Shown: piece after piece, positions 50,798-62,200 of the stretch
How the letters are laid out: each line of letters opens with the position of its first letter
Position numbering within the stretch: the first letter of the stretch is position 1
Origin: Leishmania martiniquensis
Taxonomy: Eukaryota > Euglenozoa > Kinetoplastea > Trypanosomatida > Trypanosomatidae
Assembly: GCF_017916325.1 (NCBI RefSeq)
Contig: NC_090160.1
Location: forward strand, 532,001-596,000
Length of the DNA stretch: 64,000 bases
Reading direction: 5' to 3'
Notes under the pieces: generated by a model
Database searches by the model: none
What the model saw: only the letters and a program-made list of their open reading frames with translations
What the model was told of the DNA's origin: nothing
Position numbers and translations under genes: made by a program

Positions 50798-52400
50798 AAA
50801 GGCCCCGAACGCCAGACGGTGGAGGGGGGGCTTTGGCGCCAGTTATATTGGAAGTGCCGCAGAGACATTCTCTCAGAAGCAATGACACCAATACCACAGT
50901 GATGCTGCGTAGGCGATATCTTTAGAGGAAACGGCGCCCCCTGTGCTAGGTGAACTTGTCTCTACCAAAATCTACGAAAGCCGAAGTGATCCACCGACTC
51001 CTTTTTTGCTTTTCGAGAACTCCGACCCCCCAAGAACCCGTTTAAAAAAGGGAGCCCTACCCAGCCCCCCCCCTGCAAATTCGCTTTTGCCCCCCCCCCC
51101 TTCCCTTAGTACAGGCACCCCCTAAACACCCGAAGTGCTTTCCAGGCGCCCCTCTCCTTTTGTGCCCGGCGGAAGACTTTTGGCCCTTTTCCAAGGGCGC
51201 CCCGCTCAATATTAGATCGACTCTTCGCCACTACAAAAGCAGAAAGCCTGGTGACGCCCAAAAGTTGGGTTGTTTTTTTTTAGCCGGCGGTTGGCGGCGC
51301 CAAACCCCTTTTAAAGAGGCTTCGAGAGCCTACATGTGCGTAAGCCGACTTGGCCGCAAATGGGACAAGCCCTTTTCACTTTTGTTGCCGCACCATTATA
51401 CATTAGCCAATGTTTGCGATGTCGCAGCTTTGCCTGCAACACCGAACGGCAACTTTAAAGCCGCTGCCCTAACCCTTTCGAAAACCGCCAAACACATCCG
51501 GAAAAAATGCCTAGGTAGACAATCGCACAAAATCCGAGCCACAGGTTGTTCAAAATAAAAGACTCATCATGCGCGGCCCAGAAACGCCGCAGACAACTCC
51601 CCACCCGCACACTTTTCCGCCTTAACAATTGTGCGCTCCGATAGATAAGAGCAGCACCGCTTTAGCTTATCGAGGCCCTAAATGCCGAACAAAAAATGAA
51701 AAAAAACTCCTCGCAAACGCGAACGAGAAAATAGGCGACACTAATGTTCAGGCCCGAAGCTTTTTTCGCCGAGAAGGTCCATTGCCTGCAATTTTATAAA
51801 GGGTATCATGGCCGCTTTTTTTTCAAACCTTAAACACAAATCCGTACAGAGAGCCGACTGAAGAGGTCTTCCCGAGTTTTTTGCTGATCTAGCGCTTTTC
51901 GGGGGGGCTCTCACCAGCCCTTTAAAGACAGAAAAAAGCAGCCACCTCGACGGCACAATATCTTCGATTCTACTTCACAATAACGCATTTGTGATCCCTA
52001 CCATGTCAGCTTTTTGCGGCCAAATTTTGAAGGAAGTTGAGAAAAACCCCGATAACCACAATTTTTTTCAAAAAACGACCGAAAAAATGTCTCGCTTCCT
52101 GTTAAAAATTTTCATTTCACTGCTCGAATCATCACTTCCTGGATCCATTTGGCTTGCCAAAACTTGTTGCTTTGTTTTGGCGGCGGACCACTCGTTGGGC
52201 GGACGGTGAGACGCGCCTTTTCCACATCACAAGCCCTCAAGAGCCCGGCACACGGTCGGGAAGGCGCCGGCACCACGTTTCCCAGAATTGTACGGGAAGG
52301 GGGGAAAATCCAGGGGTCAACAAACTCAAGAAAAGCAATTTTTAAAAGCTTTACAAAACATTGATTCACCTTCTTGCAAAAGCTCAACCGTGCGAGGTTG
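50798..52400 (+). other. Anomalous C/A/T-rich stretch with a decayed reading frame
   Basis: Two long C runs (51065-51073 and 51090-51100). From about 51046 one plus-strand frame stays open to 51558 and reads like real protein (NIRSTLRHYKSRKPGDAQKL near 51207-51266; LGRKWDKPFSLLLPHHYTLA near 51346-51405; LTLSKTAKHIRKKCLGR near 51468-51518). It then continues in the same frame, with several in-frame stops, to 52209, where a second open run appears (51991-52209). There is no obvious start codon. This looks like the remains of a coding sequence, possibly from a mobile element, on the strand opposite to every gene in the window. Family unknown. Confidence 0.4.
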
Positions 52401-53460
52401 GAGCGTGTCGGGTAATGTAGGGTGCGCCTACCAATCGGACAGCAGAGCTCGATGCGTTTTTTGCCCCGCCAGATGGGGCGGAGGTGAGCCGGAGGCCCGG
52501 CTCGCCGACCAGGCTGCACGGCACCGGGCACGCGTGGACGCCACCTTGTGTGTGCGGGATGATGACTCTACCTCTCGCTCTGCGTTTCCCACCGTCTCTC
52601 CTGCACACGCATGGGTGCTCTGCACGCAAACGGTAGATACCTGGTGAAGCAGCGAAGCCCTCTCGCCCTCCACGCCACCATCGCCTTTCACACAATAGTT
52701 TCGGGGGAAAAAACGCCCACCCGCCCGCCCAGGAGGTTGTTGACAGGCCCCCGGTAGCGGCAGTGAGGGTGCCCGTCGAAGCTGCTGTCTGTCTCGTAAC
52801 GATTGGCTGCGCCGTACTCCTAAATAGTTTGTGTCTTCTCGCTGAACTCGTAACTGCAGCCCGGTGCTACACCGTTGCTGCAAACTGTGAGCGTTGATTA
52901 TTCTGTGAGCGGTTGATTGCTTTCCTTATTCATAAGTAAATATGGCTGCGCCCAGTCAACGTGTTGTCATGCGGCTCCCTAGTTCCCTCCATCCTGTTAG
53001 GGAGCAGACGCGCCGACACCCCACCAGGCCCGTGAGTGGTGTTCGGGTGGCACTGCCGACACGGACTGCGCAGCGAGGGGCCCACCACTAAGTATAAGCG
53101 CACTCGCGGGCGGAGCCCGTCTGCACCTCTTTCCCGTCCCGCGAGCAGCCTAATGTCTGTGTGTGCTTTCTCCCATAAAACGATAGTGGCGTGCCCTGTC
53201 GGCCAGCGTCCCCGGCGGTGTGTGCTCCACGCACCGTGAGGGGGACGAGGGCTGGCCCTGGCCAGAGGTCTGCTTACAGGAGAAATGAGACCCGCGAGCG
53301 CAACGAAGCCGCGGCGAGATTTGCTCCCCAAATGTGGAGGGGGGCTGTTCAAGCGCATGCGACTAGCAGGAGCGTCAGCCACCTACATCACGTTCTTCTC
53401 CTCCCCTCACGCTTTCTCGTCTCACACACATCACAGTCGCCCAAGAAAGTATTGATCTAA
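52401..53460. other. GC-balanced block inside the gene-free island
   Basis: A block of ordinary trypanosomatid-like composition between two anomalous stretches. No protein-like frame of any length. It contains the palindrome-like CCCGTGAGTGGTGTTCGGGTG and a GC-rich core (53080-53260). It could be another repeat family, but only one copy is in the window. Confidence 0.35.
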
Positions 53461-55600
53461 AAATCTGCAGTTTGCCAGTGTTTTACATCAAAGAAGGAAG
53501 GCACAGCGCAACTTCGAGGCCCACCATCCCTTAGCTTGAGTGGCCGAATGCGGCGTGCTTTGGTGCCGATATACTTCGTAGGTTATTTTGTTCACATGAC
53601 GTGCGTAGCATCAGTGGTTCCCTTTGGGTATGTTTCTTCTGTGGTGAATTTCAAAACATGCCGCCAAAGGTTATGATTGGGGGGGGGCGGGGAGCGCACA
53701 AGAATGTCGGTTTTTCGAGCCGCAATTGTATTTCAGCCTTTTTCAAGCTCAGAACCTTAGGATGCCCTTAATGACTGGTGGATCTTTTCTACCAATTAGA
53801 AAGTTTCATATCCTTTCACATGACCAAGGCCCCTGCCGAAGAACTTATCTTTCGGTGTGAAAAAGAAGCCCACCTATTTCTCCGCACGGCGTGGCGGCCA
53901 AATCATCTCCATGGTGTTTCCGTTGAACAGTTCCTATGTCTTTTTTTTCGCCCCAGAGGCACTTACACGCCATAAGTCTCTCCCGCTCACATTTGTCGGC
54001 TTGTTGGGCACATTATCTTTGTTGGGTCGCGGCCGAGGCGGGTGTTGAGGTGCAGAGTGATACCTGGAGGCTGCTATTACAAGAAAAAGACCCGCCTCTT
54101 TTCCGCCCACTTAATACTCGATGCGGTGTGCTTGAGAAAAAAGACAGCTTTGGAGAGGTATTCTTGGTGAACTTCAGGACCTGCACAGCAATATCCCTCG
54201 AGCTGGTCCAGGCTCCCCGGTTTTCCTTTAGCTGGTCCTTGTTAAAAGGATTTTCCCTAATAAAACTGTGCTCTGAGCTCGCGGAGGTTTTCTAGTAAGA
54301 GCATGCCAAAATAAACGCGAACAGCACATCACCTACACAATGTGGATGTTGAATCGCGATGAACGAATTGGGGCGTGGCGCCCCGGTTGCGACTTATGAC
54401 GCTTGTGCGGGTAGAAGGCTGGGGCGTTTTGGCTTGTGGGCGGCGGTTTCTGGTCCCCGGGCGGGGTGGGGTCGGGGCGTTCCCGGTGTTTATGGCGGGC
54501 CCCTTGGGCCCCGCCGGGCTCCCCGCTTCATGAAGCATGGGGGCGAGGCTGTCGCGTAAAGGTGACGGGTCCAATTTTTTTCTCTGGCGCTCCACAGGTA
54601 GCGTTTGTGGCGATTTGTGTGAATGGTGTGTCCGTAAAAAAGGGGGGCGCCCGGCCCGGCGGCACGTGCCTCGATTTTTGTATGCTGCCTTTTTTATGCA
54701 AAGGGGGTATTTGCGCAAAATACTTTTGGCTCTTCTCCCGTGCGCGCCCCTCGTGTCCATATCCAATCGGGGTGCCTACGAGTCCCTTGGTTGGGGGGGG
54801 CGGCGGTTTTGTTCGCCAAAGGTTTTTTTTTGTCGTCGGCTAGGTTCTGCTTTGGGCTGGCCGGAGGGCTGCCGCTACGCAGCCCAACCTAGAGGCAGTG
54901 TGTTGCTTTGGTTCGCTGCCGGTTTCTGTGGGAATGGCTGCTTTTTCACGGTGCGGGTACCGGGGTTTTGCTTTGAGGATGTTGCCGTGGTGGTGGCGGG
55001 GGGGCTTTTCCTCCTTTGGGCGTGGGCGGTTCGGCCGGTGGCGGGGGTTGGTAGCGTGGGTTTTTGGGGAAGGGCATGCCTTTGGGTCCCCGGGGCGCTT
55101 GGCGCCCGGGGCCGGCGCGGGCGGGGTTGGCCGGGGGGTATGGGGGCGCGGCGCCAGGCAGGGCGCGGGCGGCGGCCGGGGGCCCCGGCGAAAAGCGGCG
55201 CGCCATTGCCGCCGTATTTTGACCGGGGCCGACCGCCCTTTGTGCTGTTTCTTTTTAGTGCGCGTGCATAAGGGGGTGGTGGTGGGCGAAGGGAATCGCC
55301 CGCTCAACGAGCGCACGCCCGAGAAGGGGGAGGAAAAAAGAAACCGAGAGAAGGGCAAACCCGCGGGCATGAGGGGAGGGATGCACTTCCACTTCGGTGG
55401 GGAAAGGGCATCGGATGTGGGGAGGGGAGGGGAGAGAGCGGCAGCATCAGCAGCCAAGGAAGAAAGCGACGACGGTGCACCTCGGCGGGGGCCACAACTC
55501 TGCGTATATGATTGCACACCTCAGCACCCTCGACAGATAGATTTGCACGCCGGCGCGTGTTTGCGTGCGCGGTGCTTGTGGGCCTCTCTACACTAGAGTA
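53461..55600. other. G/T-skewed stretch of the gene-free island
   Basis: From about 54,360 to 55,270 the plus strand is strongly G+T rich, with G runs at 53679-53687 and 54793-54800 and many GGGG clusters. Plus-strand frames of up to 244 codons here are dominated by Gly, Arg, Trp and Phe, as expected from composition. A short run at 53778-54295 looks slightly protein-like in overlapping frames. No gene is supported. Confidence 0.4.
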
Positions 55601-56047
55601 GCGGGTGAAGATGGAGCAACCGAATCATGGCGAGCAGGATGTACGCGCGTGGCGGGCGGGGGGAGGGAAGGGAATGCCTGCCGGATACCATGCGCGTGCA
55701 TCTCGCGTCTCTATGCGGTGGTGTCGCGGGTACCCGCAGTAAGCCCGTGGAATCCAAAGGGACTGTGCGTGCTCGCCGAGTTGGCTGCGGCGAGCATATG
55801 GTGGGGGAGGGAAAGAGAGCAAGAAGCTCATGCGGCTTTCCTCACCTTTCGTCTCCGAAAAGACACCCACACAAGCACATGCAGTTGGCAGCAAATGTTC
55901 CGACGTCGACATCCGCTGACGAGTTCCCGGCGTGAGAACAAAGAAGAGGTAATCAGGCAAGGCACACACGAATGGCGTTGCAGAGAAGAAAGCGATACTC
56001 GTGCACTGCCAGTATGTCTATGTGTATGTGTGTGCGACATCCACCTC
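55601..56047. other. Intergenic spacer, calpain 3' side
   Basis: Normal trypanosomatid spacer composition returns here. Probably the 3' UTR of the calpain-like gene. GT-rich run near 56013-56035. Confidence 0.45.
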
Positions 56048-58167
56048 TCATATCACCAGCTCGAACTTCGCATTGTGCTCCTTCCTGCCCTTGCACAAGT
56101 TGTCGCCGCGGTAGGTGCGAAAGACGTTGTTGCCGTCCTTGATCTGGTACACCGTGGTGAGGCTCGTAAGGGTGCCGGCGTGGAATAAGGTCAAATTCTT
56201 GAACACCGCGTTGTCCTTGTCCAGACGCACAATCCTCACAACGACGTCTTTGCTGGACACCTTGGTCTTGGTGCGGAGCGCGATTACGTACTTCTTGTTT
56301 GGCACGTTGTTGCCGGCGCTGCTCTTCATACGACGTGGGATGACAAGGTACTTGTGGCCCTTTGTGAACTTATAGAAGAGGGAGACGGAGCGGGACTGCT
56401 GGAAGAGGTACTCGGTACTGGGCTCCTCCGGATTCTCACTGGTGTTCGCTACCACCTTCTGCAGTGACCCGTGTATGTCGCCCTCAGAAATGCTCAGCAT
56501 CACAGCGGCGTATTTGCTGTCGGGGTCACTGGCCGCCAGCCCGCGTCGATCCCCTTGATGCAGCGAGATGTACGCCGGAAACTCGGACGTCTTGTTTACG
56601 ATAATCTCGAGTGCCGTGCCGCACACAAGGTCGTCGAAGTGGCCGAGGACGCGGTAGTCGTACCACGAGTGGAACCAGTTGCCGCGGCGGAAGCATACGG
56701 AGCCGCTGTCGAAGAACATCGACACATCGCGCCACTCCATCCAGAAAACGCCATCCGCTTTCTTCCGAGGACGGCATGCGAGCTTGATGAATGGGTAGCG
56801 GTCCCACAGAGGACTGCCATCGCCCCAGTCCCCGTCCACTCCACCTGAGACCCCCACGGGTTTCGGATTTTCAGCATGCAAAGGTGATGCAGCGGGAAGT
56901 GCCTCACATCCAGCACCGAGTACGCGTGGCCGGCGGCCAGCCCGGCCTTGTCGAACAGCGCCTTCGCCTGGGACGCCGAGAGCTGCTTGCCGGCCATGCT
57001 TAGGCCGTCACTACTCGGGGTGGCAATGCAGATGAGGTACTTCTTCTCGTTCCATCGGTGGAGGGAGTCGAACAGCCTTCTCCGCGCCTCGGGGTCTGTC
57101 TGTGCTCTCTTCCAGGTGCCACCGAAGTTGTAGGCCGGGAAGCCGGTGAGGTCCTCGAGGGCTTGCCACGGGTACCCGCCCACGATCGCCTGGTACGAGC
57201 CGAAGGCCTTCGCGTAGGCTTTCTCTAAGAAGGACACCCAAAGCTCGTTGGGATGATTGCGGTTGCGCGCGAATACCGGCAACAGCTGCACGCTGGGCAA
57301 GTAGGAGTCCACGATGATGGTACGCCACCACCCGCTGATGTTCAGGTTCACGCGCCACGCGCCGTACTTCCGCTCCTGCTTGCGGATGTAGCACCAGTGG
57401 TGGTTCGCAAACATGCCCTTGATGGCGGCGCTGTACTCGGCCAGCGCAGCCACGGCGCAGAGGTAGTAGCAGTCGCCGAGCTGACCTTGTTCGATGTCTT
57501 TTGGTGAAATGTAACCGAAGAGGCGAATCCTCGAGTGCCATTCCTTGGGCAAGAAGTCCTCGGGGCGACGCCACGCAACCGTCTCCGGCCGCTTGAGGCA
57601 CTCGTTTGGGTCCGAGTCGATGCCGGGGCGGATCAGCGACTGTGAGGTGGGCGGGAAGGACGTGTCAGCGTACATCTTGCTCTTCATCCGCGCCACCTTC
57701 AGGAGCCGATTTTGGTTGGTAATCTTCGGGTTCATCTCGCTCAGCTTGCGCATCTTGGCGAGGTTGGCGCTAACCTGCGCGGCGGCCTTCTGACGTAGCC
57801 TCTGCCGGTCCGCCTCGGTGAAGGCGATTCCGGAGTACTTCACGTAGACGCCCTTCAGCTCCCGGACTTTCACCATGGCTTTGGTCTCCAGCGGGAACAC
57901 CGACATGGTGGCGGTGCAGGCGCCGGCGTTGCTCCTGCGCACGAGTTCTGTGTCGCTCATCTTGATAATGTTCGAGCCGTCGCCGAATTCGGCCTTCACT
58001 TCCATCTGGTAGTCCTGCGTGTCGTTGTAGAAATACCAAGTATGGCCCTTGACGACCTTGAAGAGGCGGCCATCGTGGAAGCACGGGGTCGATTTGCCCG
58101 AGACGAGGGGCCCGCCGAGCCTGTAGACCGGCTTCGCATCACAGCAGCCGCAGCAACCGTTGCCCAT
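56048..58167 (-). pseudogene. Calpain-like cysteine peptidase with DUF1935 head; frame broken once
   Basis: The N-terminus MGNGCCGCCDAKP offers Gly2 for myristoylation and nearby Cys for palmitoylation, as in small acylated calpain-related proteins. A DUF1935-like domain (about 15-115) comes next, then the peptidase core. The catalytic Cys233 (GQLGDCYYLC), His414 (GLAAGHAYSV) and Asn436 (KIRNPWGS) are all present, unlike many trypanosomatid family members. Directly after the Asn motif, at about residue 446, the frame ends its sense. The expected continuation (DWGDGSPLWDRYPF, DGVFWMEWRDVSMFF and a domain III-like tail to about residue 706) is in another frame. The break falls at a C run at 56830-56833, where one base appears to be missing. 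A sequencing indel or a genuine lesion both fit. The upstream frame extension to 58311 is ignored in favour of the acylated start at 58167. Confidence 0.85.
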
Positions 58168-59278
58168 CTTCCTGCCCTGCCCGGTAAGCTCTCCTCCTCC
58201 TGCGTGTGACGTGCGACTCTCGCACTCCCTTCCTATCAGATGAACCGCAGCTGCGCGACAAGGCTGGTCGCGCAGGCAGACCGACCGGCTCACTCGCGCC
58301 ACGCGTGCCAAGGCGGAGCAGCAACGAGGAACGAGCGAAGGGCGTCAGAGGGAACGTGGGGAGGGGGCAGGAGGAGGAGCGGCTCTCATGGGGTGTGGTG
58401 GGCGCAGAGGGGTCACATCCGAGGGTAACGCAGAGAGAGGGGGAGGAGAAGGGGAGACGATGACAGAGCGGTTTGGGATGGAGCGCGATGACGAACGCGA
58501 AGGGAACGGCTTCCAGAGAAGAGACGCACCCACACCCACACCTATATATATATATCTGTGTGTGTATAGACATCTGCGCGGTGGGGAGACGAGGAAGTTA
58601 GGGAGCAGCTGAAGGGGACACATGCACGCACGTGCGCCACGGGCATAGTCGCACGAAATCGGGGACGTGACGACCGCGTAGTAGGCATTGAAGAGACTGG
58701 TGCCGCCTACGCAGTGCGCAGAGCACGCTGTGTACCTTAATCATCGCCGCCTTTTTTTTGTGTGTGCGCCTGGTGTACTGCGAGTAACGCAACACTGCTC
58801 CCCCCCGCAGAAGTCTGTGTCTGCTGACACGCGTCACGATGATTGGAGCCGTGGGGGAAACGTGCGTGTGTAGGGGGAGGTGGCTGAAGGGAGGTCTGGG
58901 GGTACGACAGCCATTGCTGAGCACCATTTTTGCGTCATAGCAGACGCTTACACACCCACACACACCAGACTGGAGAGGCTCGGGCGCGGAAGATCAGGAA
59001 AACGAGCGGGTAAGAGAAGACGGAGTTCACTCACGTGCATTGCCTCGACACGCAGTGTACCCCTATTTCCCCCCCGCCCTACAGCACCTCCTTCGTCAGC
59101 GCAAGCGCTAGACGGAGAGACCGAGAGGAGTCTTGATGCACCATTAGCTGCTGGAAACAGGCGCACGTGTCGAGCGGTCGCTCCGCCATGCAGGTCAAAC
59201 GCACCGTGCTCTCTTTCACCTCACGCGTCTCTGCTCGAACAAACCGTTTCGCGAAGGCGGTGGACCACGTTTCCATGC
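58168..59278. other. Intergenic spacer
   Basis: No gene. The plus-strand purine-rich run at about 58355-58381 is a candidate splice tract for the calpain-like gene. A TA run at 58543-58555, a T run near 58751-58759 and CA-rich sequence near 58950-58970 are also present. Confidence 0.5.
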
Positions 59279-62200
59279 TCACCGTGACGGCGCGCATCTG
59301 AAGACTGGTTGCTTGATGCTGCTGGGATGCCGCAGCGGGGAGCTAAGCGCGTGCACGGTGGAGGATGCCTCCGCATTCGTGGAGAAGCCTAAGAGGTACT
59401 GGAGCGCCACCGCGGTGCACACGCTCACCTCAATCTCACCGAGGTAGTGAAGGGCATTCGCAAAGAATCCGCGAAGCATCTCGGCTACCATGGCCTCCGA
59501 CTCCACCGTTGACCGTTGAGCCGCAGCACTTTTGCCGACGGCGCTCCGATGACTGAGGAAGAGCGCTGAGGCCGCCTCCAAATCCTTTGTGAGCGCTGCA
59601 CACTTGTCTCGTGCGTATCGGTGGAGGGCGCGTATGCGCGGAGTGGTTGGAATGCCGTGATTGGATATCTGCCGGGTAGAGGGCGGCATTGGTGAGCTGC
59701 ACTCGGTCTTATCACGAGAACGACTGCGCCTACAGGGTGGATGGGCGCCGTCGTTGCCGAGAATAAAGCGGTGACACAGCATACGGTGCAACGCGTTGGC
59801 GATAGAGGCGTTGCTCACCTCTAGCAGCAGCTCTGCTGTTGGTATGGCGGCGAGCCACGCAAGCACCTTGGTGGCTTCCTCCAGCGGGCGAAAGAGACCG
59901 TGGACGATGTCATCGCGAGAGCGAGGAACCGCCCGACGCCACAGAGACCACCACACATGCCCGGCGCCCTTGCCACTCCCGGCTCCCTCGTCCCGCTCCC
60001 GCTGTTGCATGCGCTCTGACAGGTAATGGTTGTCGCTGAGGGACACTGGTGACGATCCGCCTGGATCGACGAAGTCGCGAGGGCTGTGCCACTGGACGAA
60101 GTCAGGAAACCGTACGACGCGGCCCTCGTGTGCGTTGTTGACGTACAGGAAGAGGCACATGTCGTTGTATAGCGCGTCCGTCTGCAGCCACTCCACGCCG
60201 GCGCCCTCCACGGCGGTCGCGTCGAGGAGTTGAGCTCCGTTGCGCGTTGTATCAGCACGTCCGTCGTGGTCGGTGGCTGCGGCAGCGGTGGAGGGACGCA
60301 CAGCACCTCACCGTTCGTGATGAGGTGCCGGACAGGGCTCTTGGTCAGCGAGGTCCCTGCTCCGTCCTCTTCCGTCTTTGCGCCAGTCGTTGGGGTGGCC
60401 GCCGCCGGGGAGCCGTTGTCCGCCGATAGGCGCAGGAGCGCCTCCTGTGCGTAGCGCAGCAGCTGCAACTTCTGCAGAAGCAGCGGTCGGCGAAGGTCGA
60501 CAGGCGGATCCTCTGAAGGCATGGCGAGGCAGTCCAGAAGGCGCTGCCAGCTGTTTCGCTTCTGCCCATGCGGGGGATCCACCAACAGTCGGTGAAGGCT
60601 GTCGAGGCACAGCCGCCAGAGCACCCGAACATCTGCCGGATGCGGCACCTGCGTCGCGCAGACGAAAGCGAAGCGAGAGAAGAAGGAGCTGGGGAAGTAA
60701 CTGCGACGCACATCCTTTTCGTGCTCGGCGCCTCCGTCGTGTCGTTGCCGGTGCGCTGCGCTCGCCTCGCTGGAGCAGCACTGCCGATGCACCTCCCACT
60801 CCTCCCATAGACTGCGCAGGTGACGCGCCACCACCGCCTCACGTCGCTTGCCGCTCAGCGCCGCGAAAGTGGCTCCGGCAGGCTGCCCAGCGCTGGCATC
60901 GCTGTCGGCGTGCGCGTCTCCATCGCCGCCACGATCGTCATCGTCGTCGTCCGATGTCAGGGATGTGGCGAAGCGCTGGAGGAGGAATTCATGCAGCGCC
61001 GTGTTGGACCCCGTCCACTCCATAATGTGGGCCGCCAAGTCGCGCAGCTGCGCCTCGCTGCAGCGGCTGTCGCTACGCTCATCTGCGTCGCTTTCGCTTT
61101 CGTCGTCGGCTCCTTCGCGGAAGGTTCCGTCACCGTCATTTCCTCCCAGCCGCACCGCTTGATTGGTTACCGAGCCTCGCCTATCAAGGTCCCCGTCGCC
61201 TCCGTGTGCGGGGCATTTCTGCGCCCCACAGCGGCGCCCGTGAGAGACTCCAGATAGCCTTGCACCAACACCCCTGCGAGGTTGTCACCCACACCATGTT
61301 GGATGTCCTTGTCGTCGCGCACCACCGCCTGCGCCGTAATAGAGCACTTACGCTGTGCTGCCTGCGCCGCCGCAGCGCTGAACCTCAACAGCGCAGGGGA
61401 GACGGAGTCGTGCCCTGCTGTAGCGAGGGCGTACAGGAAAGGGTCTAGGTGGCTGGCCCGCCCGGCTACCTCGTGCGCCTCGACATCTTGCAGCTGGTTC
61501 CACTGGAAATGGAACCGAACGTGCCTCAGCGGAGGGGCAGCGGTGCCAAAGTCGTGGGTGAAGGCGCCGCACAGGAGCCGAGTGTACGCGTTCTCGCGAC
61601 GCAGCACCTTCTCCCAGGTGAGGGGCGACGGCGCAGCGGAGAGCGGACCACCGTCGCTGTCTTCGGCCCCTGCGCCGTCGTGTTCGCCGCCGCCGCCGCC
61701 GATGGGCTCGCCGTCCAAAGACGGCCCATATGAACCAAACTTCCACGGCATCGGAAGCACATACCTCTTCCACAGGGATACGCAGATTCCGTCGAAGTCG
61801 TCGCTGCGGATGCGACTGTGTTGCCCCACGTGCAACTGAAAGAGGTCGATGTAGTCGGAGAGGGACTGGCAGCGCTCCGGAGCGCAGCCGAAGGCGTCCG
61901 CGAGGAATCGCGTGGTGAAGCTGCGTTGATGCAAGAGCGTCCACTCGGCGGTACTGATCGCGGGGGACGACTCCGGCGGGGTCGCTGGCATTGGAGACGG
62001 CGCGGCACAGGTCGGCAGCGGTGGAGCCACACCAACAAAAGTCTGCTTGTACGAGTCCCCGGCGGGGGCGAAGCACGGAGCACACCCGTCTGGGTAGAAG
62101 AACGGTGAGGGCAGCAGGCTCACTGCTTTGGCCTGTTGCTGATGCGAAGACGCTGCATAGCCAGGTGCGTCAGCGGGGCTGGATGTCGGGCACAGCCGAA

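Noticed and set aside
38040..53010. Isolated TTAGGG hexamers (e.g. near 38051 and 52998)
   Set aside because: Single occurrences, not tandem arrays, so no telomeric or subtelomeric signal.
54537..55271. 244-codon plus-strand frame in the G/T-rich stretch
   Set aside because: Composition alone explains a Gly/Arg/Trp/Phe-rich translation; overlapping minus-strand frames are equally long; no motif or proper start context.
49833..56047. Strand-switch region between divergent gene arrays
   Set aside because: Genes on both sides are on the minus strand, so transcription direction does not change.
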